From: Candidatus Rubrimentiphilum sp.
Lineage (GTDB): Bacteria; Vulcanimicrobiota; Vulcanimicrobiia; Vulcanimicrobiales; Vulcanimicrobiaceae
Assembly (NCBI GenBank): GCA_035710515.1
Contig: DASTDE010000003.1
Location: 124,001-188,000, forward strand
Length of the DNA stretch: 64,000 nucleotides
Reading direction: 5' to 3'
Shown: positions 54,219 through 60,808 of the stretch, piece by piece
Layout: each line of letters opens with the position of its first letter
Numbering within the stretch: the first letter of the stretch is position 1
Program-made: the position numbers and the translations under genes
The notes under the pieces: generated by a model
Told to the model about the DNA's origin: nothing
Database searches by the model: none
Seen by the model: only the letters and a program-made list of their open reading frames with translations

Positions 54219-55243
54219 TGCATCCCCAAATCTTCAATCATGGCTTCGTAAAATGCCGCGCGCAGATCGCGCGAGTCGTTACGTCCAAAATAGACCGCAT
54301 TCGTAAGCAGGACGCCGCTGCAGTCGCGCTCCGGGTCCGCCCACACTGAACTGCCGACAAATCCCGTATGCCCGAACGTCGCGGCCGATACCCGGGTGCC
54401 GCACGAATTCTCGTCGCTGGTCTTCAGGGCCCACCCCAATCCCCGGCGCAGCACCGGATCGTAAGCTTGTTCGGAGATCGCTTCGCGCGCAAGTTCGTCC
54501 GGAAGGGTTCCCTTACTTCGTCCGTGCACGGCAGCCAAATACTGTTCGGCGAGCCACGCAACATCGTACGCGCTTCCGAAAAGTCCGGCGTGCCCGGCGG
54601 TACCGCCCATCAGATAGGCCTTCTCATCGTGCACGACGCCCTGCACGCGGCCGCGCCAGCCGTCATCCTCCGTCGCCGGAATCAGCTCGCGCATGCGCGC
54701 CGGCGGCGCAAAAAGCGCCGGCCTCGACTGAGCGCGCAGACTGCAGTGCTCGAGCCGCTCCAAGAACTCGCCTACCGCGATAAACCCGAGATCGCTGTAG
54801 ATCACGCGCTCGCCGGGAGCGGCGACAAGTTCGCGTTCCAGCGCAAAGCGCACGACGTTGTGATCGAGCAGCTCGCGGTAATCCGCCCCCGAGTTCATGC
54901 CCGAATCGTGGGCCAACAGCATTCGCAACGTGATCCCGGCGTGCGGCTTGTCACGCCACTCGGGAAAGATCTCCGTGAGTGTTGCATCTAAATCCAGACG
55001 GCCCGCCGCAACCGCGCGCAGCGCCAGCGTGGAAACGAACGGCTTGGTAATCGAAGCGAGATCGAACAGCGTGTCCACGGAAACCGGGCGCGCGAGCGCG
55101 TCGTCGCGCGTCGCTCCGTACGCGCGTTCGAAACGCGCGACGCCGCCCTGTTCGATGCGCGCCACGGCGCCGGTGAACTGCTTGCCGCACGCTTCTTGCA
55201 AGATCGCATCCACGCGCGCAAAGGCTGGATCAGCTGCCGGCAA
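54215..55243 (-). CDS. Class C beta-lactamase-fold serine hydrolase
   Basis: 342 residues from a TTG at 55243, chosen because GGAG stands six bases upstream and the conserved fold starts there; a longer ORF runs upstream inside nagZ and is not homologous. Active-site motifs: S64-I-T-K67 (SxxK), Y149-S-D151 in the place of YxN, and HTG in FGHTGFVG. No signal peptide is visible, so it is likely cytoplasmic. Within the recycling operon it may be a peptidase or amidase acting on muropeptide fragments rather than an antibiotic resistance enzyme. It overlaps nagZ by 14 bases and anmK by 4. Confidence 0.82.
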   Translation of the reverse strand: MPAADPAFARVDAILQEACGKQFTGAVARIEQGGVARFERAYGATRDDALARPVSVDTLFDLASITKPFVSTLALRAVAAGRLDLDATLTEIFPEWRDKPHAGITLRMLLAHDSGMNSGADYRELLDHNVVRFALERELVAAPGERVIYSDLGFIAVGEFLERLEHCSLRAQSRPALFAPPARMRELIPATEDDGWRGRVQGVVHDEKAYLMGGTAGHAGLFGSAYDVAWLAEQYLAAVHGRSKGTLPDELAREAISEQAYDPVLRRGLGWALKTSDENSCGTRVSAATFGHTGFVGSSVWADPERDCSGVLLTNAVYFGRNDSRDLRAAFYEAMIEDLGMQ

Positions 55244-56738
55244 CCGGCACTCCGTGCAGCGGGAATACTCCTTGCGCCGGCGCGCCGTCGAACAGCACCG
55301 CGGCCAAACCCGCAAGGCTCGGCCGGTCGTCGCCGTACGTGCACAGCACCGTACTCGCCTGCGGAAAATCGAACGCGTCGAACGGCTCGCGCAGCGAAAC
55401 CAGCATGGCGTCCCGATGCGCATCGAGTATCCGCTCCACGGCAAGTCTTTGCTTCGGGTACACGTGCGCGCGCCGCATCAGCACGATCGGCCGCTTCCCG
55501 CGCGTGCGCTCGAGAACGCTTTCCACGGACGGCGTTTCGGGCTCGAGCGGCAGCCGGATCTCTTCTATCGCAACGAATTCCGCCAGCGCCGCGTGGTGCT
55601 CGTGTTTGCCCTGCACGCCTTCAACCGTCGGACTCTCGAAGCTCACGACCACGCACGCAGACGCATCGGCATGCGCTTCGCCGCGCAGCAACGTCACGGC
55701 GCGACGCCCAATCGTTTCGCCGATTCCTGCGAACGGCGCGGCCGCATCGAGCGGAAGCGGCGAGCGAAGCTGCGAGCGCAGGCGCGACACCCGTCCGTGC
55801 GCTTCTTCCAGCCGCTCGCGCGAGAGTTGTCCGGTTTCGACGGCGCGCGCGATCGCCAGAGCAACGCGCTTCGTCAACTCGAGGTCGCGGCTGATTAACA
55901 CGCAATCCGCACCTGCAGCCAGCGCCTCGACCGCAGCGCGCTCGCTGCCGACGCCCTTGGCGATCGCATCCATTTGCAGGCAATCGGTGAAACAGACGCC
56001 GGCAAAGTGCAGCTCGTCACGCAGCAGCTCCGTCAGGATCCGGTACGAGATCGTTGCCGGACGGTCGCGGTCGAATGCCCGCGCGACGATATGCGCCGTC
56101 ATGACGGCGGGCGCGTTGGGTAGAAGTTTTGCAAACGGAATAAGGTCGCGCGCGCGCAGAGTTGCTTCGTCGAGATCGATGGCAGGCAGGTCCAGATGGG
56201 AATCCACCGCCGTCGAGCCGTGCCCGGGGAAATGTTTCAAGGTCGGCACGACGCCGCCGGCTTCGAGTCCGCGGGCGAAAGCGCCGGCAAGCTCGGCGAC
56301 GCGCTCGGGGTCGTCTCCGAATGCACGCGTTCCGATAACCGTATTCAGGCGGAACAGCGTTAAGTCGAGCACCGGCGCGAAATCGAGATTGACGCCGGCG
56401 CGGCGCAGGTCGAACGCCACTTGCGTTCCGGCCGCTTCCGCCAATTCCGGATCGTTCGCCGCGCCGATCGCAAGCATGGACGGAATCTCCTCGACGCCGG
56501 CGCGAATCCGCGCCACACGGCCGCCTTCCTGATCGATAGCGATGATCAGCTCCGGATCGATGCCGCGCAGCGCGCCGGTGAGCTCGCGCGTCTGCGCTAC
56601 CGATTCAATGTTGCCGCCGAATAGGATGGCGCCGGCCGGCGGCAAGTCGCGCAGCAGCGCCTCGAGATCGCCGCCGACGCGCACGCCGTCGAAACCCGCG
56701 CACATGACGCCCGCCGCTAAGCGGCGCAGATCGCTCAC
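55230..56738 (-). CDS. nagZ: Beta-N-acetylglucosaminidase, glycoside hydrolase family 3, two-domain
   Basis: 502 residues. Removes GlcNAc from GlcNAc-anhydroMurNAc peptides. AIDQEGGRVARIR, the catalytic His-containing loop KHFPGHGSTAVDSHLDLP, and FTDCLQMDAIAKG, whose first Asp is the nucleophile, are all present. After residue 340 there is a second alpha/beta domain (VVVSFESPTVEG, LMRRAHVYPKQR) as in Gram-positive NagZ. No signal peptide, so it acts in the cytoplasm on imported muropeptides. It overlaps the ABC ATPase gene by four bases. Confidence 0.93.
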   Translation of the reverse strand: MSDLRRLAAGVMCAGFDGVRVGGDLEALLRDLPPAGAILFGGNIESVAQTRELTGALRGIDPELIIAIDQEGGRVARIRAGVEEIPSMLAIGAANDPELAEAAGTQVAFDLRRAGVNLDFAPVLDLTLFRLNTVIGTRAFGDDPERVAELAGAFARGLEAGGVVPTLKHFPGHGSTAVDSHLDLPAIDLDEATLRARDLIPFAKLLPNAPAVMTAHIVARAFDRDRPATISYRILTELLRDELHFAGVCFTDCLQMDAIAKGVGSERAAVEALAAGADCVLISRDLELTKRVALAIARAVETGQLSRERLEEAHGRVSRLRSQLRSPLPLDAAAPFAGIGETIGRRAVTLLRGEAHADASACVVVSFESPTVEGVQGKHEHHAALAEFVAIEEIRLPLEPETPSVESVLERTRGKRPIVLMRRAHVYPKQRLAVERILDAHRDAMLVSLREPFDAFDFPQASTVLCTYGDDRPSLAGLAAVLFDGAPAQGVFPLHGVPVAGS

Positions 56739-57724
56739 TGGTGCAACACTCCCGCTTGCCCGTCGAACCGGCGAACGTGCGCTTCGGGAAGGCTCACCGC
56801 CACGTCGTCGCCGACGCGCGGCGCAGCCGAGGCAGCGACGCGAGCCAGTAGTTCGCCCATCGATGTCGCCACGCTCACGAAAGTGTCCGCTCCCGTTGAT
56901 TCCACCGTGCGAACGCGCCCGGCCAACGTCCCGCCGTTATTCAAGGCAACGTGCTCCGGGCGGATGCCGATGGTCTCCGCGCCGTTCTCGAGCAGATTCA
57001 TCGGCGGCGAGCCGAAGAATTTAGCTACTGCGGTCGTCGCCGGATAATCGTACACGCGCTGTGGTTTGTCGCACTGGACGATTTTGCCCTCGATCAGAAT
57101 TGCCAGCCGGTCGCCCGCACTCAAGGCGTCGGTGTGATCGTGCGTCACATGAATTGCCGCGCCGCCAAACGCTTTCGAGAACTCGGCGAAGCTGCGCCGC
57201 ACCTGTGCGCGCAAAGCCGGCTCCAAATGCGCTAACGGTTCGTCGAGGAGCAGCACGCGCGGATCGCTCAGCACGGCGCGTGCCAGCGACGCGCGCTGGC
57301 GTTCTCCGGCTGACAATGCGGCGGGCTTTTTCTTCAAGTGCGCGGTAATCCCCAGACCGTGCGCCGTTTGCGCCACGCGTTCCGCGATCGCGTTCTTCTC
57401 CCGGCGTTGCAGATGCATGGCAAAGGCTAGATTCTCGGCGACGCTGAGGTGCGGAAAGAGCGCGTCTTGATCGAAGACGATCGCAACGGCGCGGCGTTCG
57501 GCCGGAAGATTCGTCGCATCGCGATCGTCGATGACGATCGACCCGGCGTCGGCGCTCTCCAAACCGGCGATCACCCGCAAGAGCGTCGTTTTGCCGGCGC
57601 CGCTGGGACCTAGTATAACGAGCGTTTCGCCGTCGGCGACAGATAAAGAAACGCCGTCGAGCGCAGCCCGGCGGCTTCCCTTCAGCGAATAACTTTTTTT
57701 GAGGTCGCGCGCGGCGATTGCCAC
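56735..57724 (-). CDS. ABC importer ATP-binding protein, MalK/UgpC-like, first gene of the recycling operon
   Basis: 329 residues. Walker A GPSGAGKTTLLRVIAG, signature SAGERQRASLARAVL (LSAGERQ instead of LSGGQ), Walker B VLLLDEPLAHLE, and the switch histidine in IHVTHDHTDALSAGD. The C-terminal regulatory OB fold (TIGIRPEHVALNN, VSVATSMGELLARVA) is typical of carbohydrate importer ATPases. No permease or binding protein lies in the window, so it must serve distant permeases. In this operon the substrate could be a murein fragment or amino sugar. Fused by overlap to nagZ, which is odd for a lone ATPase. Confidence 0.88.
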   Translation of the reverse strand: MAIAARDLKKSYSLKGSRRAALDGVSLSVADGETLVILGPSGAGKTTLLRVIAGLESADAGSIVIDDRDATNLPAERRAVAIVFDQDALFPHLSVAENLAFAMHLQRREKNAIAERVAQTAHGLGITAHLKKKPAALSAGERQRASLARAVLSDPRVLLLDEPLAHLEPALRAQVRRSFAEFSKAFGGAAIHVTHDHTDALSAGDRLAILIEGKIVQCDKPQRVYDYPATTAVAKFFGSPPMNLLENGAETIGIRPEHVALNNGGTLAGRVRTVESTGADTFVSVATSMGELLARVAASAAPRVGDDVAVSLPEAHVRRFDGQAGVLHQ

Positions 57725-57740
57725 GGCGCGCTAACGTTCC

Positions 57741-58097
57741 CTAGCGGATGCGGATGATCTGCGCGACGAGCCGGCCGTCGATCTCGCTGACGTCAACGTC
57801 CACGTGCGAGCCGCGCCCGAGCTCCGTGAACGAAGCGAAACTCGTGCCGCGGAAAATGCTGGTGCTCGGTGTGACCGAGATCGGCACGCGCCCGTTCGAC
57901 GTTTCAACCAAAATACTGTTCGTTGCAAAGTCCACGCCGACAACGCGCCCCGAAACCGTCGCGTGCGAACGAGCGGATCCGCCGACGAGCGGCAAGACGT
58001 GCGCCCACGGCGGCGGATCGGCAACAGCAATGCTCGTGCCGGCAGCTCCGAGAGCCGCGGCCAATGTCGCCGATGCAAAAATTCGCAGCCAAACCAT
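57741..58097 (-). CDS. Small secreted OB-like protein (DUF5666-like)
   Basis: 118 residues with signal peptide (LRIFASATLAAALGAAGTSIAVA). The mature part, TVSGRVVGVDFATNSILVETSNGRVPISVTPSTSIFRG and then GSHVDVDVSEIDGRLVAQIIRIR, has the GxVxxVD-STNSILVxT pattern of DUF5666-like beta domains. The function of that family is not known. The gene lies 16 bases upstream of the ABC ATPase gene on the same strand, so it may lead the operon. Confidence 0.6.
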   Translation of the reverse strand: MVWLRIFASATLAAALGAAGTSIAVADPPPWAHVLPLVGGSARSHATVSGRVVGVDFATNSILVETSNGRVPISVTPSTSIFRGTSFASFTELGRGSHVDVDVSEIDGRLVAQIIRIR

Positions 58098-58189
58098 GTC
58101 GTTAAGTCAACGGATGAGCCCAAGTCCGCGTTCCCTTCGACGCTCCGCTTTTGCCAGCATCCCGTCGAGAGGTCGCCTGCCCTGCAAGT

Positions 58190-58489
58190 TCAGCTCAGTT
58201 CCTTCTTATAGGAAGCAATCGCGCCGGAGGCATCCGGCCCGTCCTTTCGCGCCTGCTCGACGATCGCGCGAAAGCGTTTGACGGAGGCATCGTCCGCCTT
58301 TTTGCCGGCCAGCACCAGGCGCAGCGCCATCAGGGAGAGATCCGGCGTCCGGGCCCCGAGAATCTTCATCCCCTCGTAAAACGGATCGGCGCCTGGGGCC
58401 TGCGGCCGCTCAGCCAGGAGCGCCGCGACGACCTCGTCCTTGGATGGCTTGGATTCGAGAAGGTAGCGGTCGAGCAGGGGGAAGTCCAC
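58190..58489 (-). CDS. Short helical protein of unknown function
   Basis: 99 residues from GTG 58489. Charged, helix-prone sequence (DRYLLESKPSKDEVVAALLAERPQ, MALRLVLAGKKADDASVKRFRAIVEQARKDG) without signal or membrane segment. The open frame continues upstream antisense to the protease gene, so the start is uncertain. The two starts are divergent and only three bases apart, so each promoter would lie inside the other gene. No family recognised. Confidence 0.45.
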   Translation of the reverse strand: MDFPLLDRYLLESKPSKDEVVAALLAERPQAPGADPFYEGMKILGARTPDLSLMALRLVLAGKKADDASVKRFRAIVEQARKDGPDASGAIASYKKELS

Positions 58490-58492
58490 AGC

Positions 58493-59896
58493 ATGAAGTT
58501 CGCCGCGGCGCTCGCGCTCTTCTCCGTCCTTGCGCATATGCGTCAAGCGAACGGCGACGTCTATGCCGCGCACATCGCAAGCACGGCCGCCGTCACGATC
58601 GACGGGCAGGCCGCGACGCAGCAAACCGACACGCAAGGCCTGCGCTTTCTGCTGCGCCAGTGCAGCGGAGCCGTCTGTCCGGGAACCTATTTCGATGGAG
58701 AACGCCTGTATGGCGTGACGATCAACAGCACGGCCTTGCCGCGCAGCGCGCCGATAGACGCATACATGCGCGCCTTGCGCATCGTCGGAGCGTTGAACTT
58801 TCTCGCTCCCGATTTCGCGCAGAAAGGCGGACGCGTGCTGGACGGCGGCACGATCGTGCTCCCGGAGTGCACGTGTGTGCGCCTGATCGTCTCCGATCCC
58901 ACCGCCGTGCCGATGGACGTGTACGTCGATCAGCGGACCTGGCGCGTAACCGGCGCGCGCAGCACCGGCGGCGGACCGGCCTACAGAATGCGTGACTACC
59001 GCCGTGTCGGAACGTACTGGCTGCCGTTTCGCATCGATCGCGACGGTGCGCCCATCGAAGAGTACACGACGCGCAACGTCGTCGCTACGCCGCTGCAGCC
59101 GCCGCAAGGTTTGAGCGTGCAGCTCGGCGGGGCGCCCGCGTCCGTTTCACTGGATCCGGCGAGCACGACGCCGGATGCGACGTGTTCGCTCGGCGGCGTC
59201 AGCGTGCGCTGTTTGTTCGACACCGGCAACTCCGGCTTGGCGATGAGCTTGGAATTAGCCGAGCAACTCAACCTCAATCCCGTCGGGGTCTTTAGCGTTC
59301 GCGGGTTGGGATTTTACGCTACCGAAGTCGTCCGGACCGGACCGCTGCAGATCGGAAACGTACGATTCGGCGACGCGGAGTACGTCGTGCTGAGCGACAT
59401 CCATCGCTACGGTTACGATCTCGTCCTAGGCGCGGATGTCTTTGCGGCTGCGCCGCTGACGATCGACTACGGGCGTCACTCGATCGCATTCGGCAACAAC
59501 GATTCGCAGAACGGTTCCGCGGTCGACCTCACATTCGAGAATTTTGTTCCGGTGGTTGACGTGTCGCTGGCCGGACAAATGGCGCGTTTGGCGGTCGACA
59601 CCGGCGACCAATCAACCGTCAATCTCGCCGACGACTTTTACACCGGGCATCCGACGCTCTTCACGCCGACGCGCACCGAGAGCGTCGGCGGCATCGGCGG
59701 CAGCAGCGTGGAGCTGATGGGCACGATTCCCTCGCTCCAGATCGGGACGATAACGACCGGCCCGCAGACGATCGGAACGACGCGCACCCTCAAAGGCACC
59801 GCCAACGGACACCTGGGAGCCGGCTTTCTCTCGAGTTTCGTAGTCGTGCTCGACTACGCGCGCCAGCGTATGGTACTGCTTCCCAAGCACACGTGA
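58493..59896 (+). CDS. Secreted two-lobe retropepsin-like aspartic protease
   Basis: 467 residues from ATG 58493, with GGGGGA upstream and a signal peptide (MKFAAALALFSVLAHMRQANG). The first 230 residues form an outer-membrane-lipoprotein-like beta domain (YVDQRTWRVTGARS, YRRVGTYWLPFRID). Then come two retropepsin-like lobes, each with an aspartyl motif: CLFDTGNSGLAMS and RLAVDTGDQSTVNLAD, each followed by flap and hydrophobic strands (LVLGADVF, LGAGFLSSFVVVLDY). Carrying two catalytic Asp motifs in one chain resembles pepsin in layout, while the DTGN/DTGD signatures are of the retropepsin/clan AA type. Substrate unknown. Confidence 0.8.
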   Translation: MKFAAALALFSVLAHMRQANGDVYAAHIASTAAVTIDGQAATQQTDTQGLRFLLRQCSGAVCPGTYFDGERLYGVTINSTALPRSAPIDAYMRALRIVGALNFLAPDFAQKGGRVLDGGTIVLPECTCVRLIVSDPTAVPMDVYVDQRTWRVTGARSTGGGPAYRMRDYRRVGTYWLPFRIDRDGAPIEEYTTRNVVATPLQPPQGLSVQLGGAPASVSLDPASTTPDATCSLGGVSVRCLFDTGNSGLAMSLELAEQLNLNPVGVFSVRGLGFYATEVVRTGPLQIGNVRFGDAEYVVLSDIHRYGYDLVLGADVFAAAPLTIDYGRHSIAFGNNDSQNGSAVDLTFENFVPVVDVSLAGQMARLAVDTGDQSTVNLADDFYTGHPTLFTPTRTESVGGIGGSSVELMGTIPSLQIGTITTGPQTIGTTRTLKGTANGHLGAGFLSSFVVVLDYARQRMVLLPKHT

Positions 59897-59908
59897 GCGA
59901 GGAGGACG

Positions 59909-60415
59909 ATGCCGAAAGTTAACCTGCAGAGAGCCTTGAACGTCCCGGCCGTGCCGGCGCGCGTGGCGGCCTCGGAGATTCTGCAAAAGATGGCTGCCGG
60001 CGATCGCCAATCGGCCCGTCTTTCTCCGCATTTAGGTTTGGGGGACGTCGGCTTGCCGGACGTCGGATATATCGTCATCCCGGTCCGCATCGCCATTGCG
60101 AGCGAAGAACTCGAGCCGCGCCATCAAATTCGTTTTACGATGCGCGCGAAGCGCGGCCCCGAAGGTTTTCCGGTTTTTGACGGCGCGCTAGGGGTGGACA
60201 GTTCGGGCCCATCGAGTTCCGAGATTTGGCTGGGCGGAACGTACGAGGTGCCGATGCGCACGCTGGGCGCATTCTTCGACAAACTCATTGCGCGCAACGT
60301 CGCCGAAAAATCACTCGAGAACTTGCTTAGCGATCTCGCCGAAGCGATCGCGGCTCGAGTGGAGCACCGTGAGATTAGTTTGGCCCGTGACCGGCTCTTC
60401 GACACCGGGGACTAG
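59909..60415 (+). CDS. Conserved-looking protein of unknown function
   Basis: 168 residues. GCGAGGAGGACG precedes the ATG, a good ribosome site. No signal peptide. IPVRIAIASEELEPRHQIRFTMRAKRGPEGFPVFDGALGVD looks like a beta-sheet core and the end (FFDKLIARNVAEKSLENLLSDLAEAIAARVEHREI) is helical, a plan seen in SRPBCC-type lipid-binding folds. That reading is a guess. It is 12 bases after the protease gene and four bases before the dehydratase gene, so it is likely in the same transcript. Confidence 0.55.
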   Translation: MPKVNLQRALNVPAVPARVAASEILQKMAAGDRQSARLSPHLGLGDVGLPDVGYIVIPVRIAIASEELEPRHQIRFTMRAKRGPEGFPVFDGALGVDSSGPSSSEIWLGGTYEVPMRTLGAFFDKLIARNVAEKSLENLLSDLAEAIAARVEHREISLARDRLFDTGD

Positions 60416-60418
60416 CCC

Positions 60419-60757
60419 ATGATCGAACTTGCGCGGCGCTCGTGCGTTCCGTGCCGGGGCGGCGTCCCGCCGATGGAACGCGCCGAGGCTGAGAAGCTTC
60501 TCTCGCAGTTAGGCGGCGGCTGGGAGTTGGCGGAGGTTTCGCCGGGCGTCACCGGATTGCGCAAAACGTACCGTTTCAAGGATTTTCGCGAAGCGCTCGA
60601 CTTCGTGGACCGCATCGGCGCAATTGCCGAGGAGCAAGGGCATCACCCCGACATTGCGCTGTCCTGGGGGCGCGTGGCCGTCGAGATCTGGACGCACAAG
60701 ATCAAGGGGCTCACCGAGAGCGACTTCATCTTCGCAGCCAAATGCGAGAACGCCTGA
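60419..60757 (+). CDS. 4a-hydroxytetrahydrobiopterin dehydratase (PCD/DCoH) family protein
   Basis: 112 residues, or 94 from the internal ATG at 60473 (MERAEAEKLL). The signature EEQGHHPDIALSWGRVAVEIWTHKIKGLTESDFIFAAKCE contains the catalytic His-His-Pro and the later WTHxxxGLT. It recycles pterin cofactors, usually for phenylalanine hydroxylase, which is not in this window. Family members can also help molybdopterin or folate handling. Confidence 0.9.
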   Translation: MIELARRSCVPCRGGVPPMERAEAEKLLSQLGGGWELAEVSPGVTGLRKTYRFKDFREALDFVDRIGAIAEEQGHHPDIALSWGRVAVEIWTHKIKGLTESDFIFAAKCENA

Positions 60758-60808
60758 AGCCGCGAACAGAGCGGGAACCATACTTCAAAAGGATGACGTT
60801 GCAGTAGC

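Noticed and set aside
54897-56532. Two long plus-strand open frames
   Set aside because: Antisense to nagZ and the class C hydrolase; Ser/Arg/Ala-rich shadow translations.
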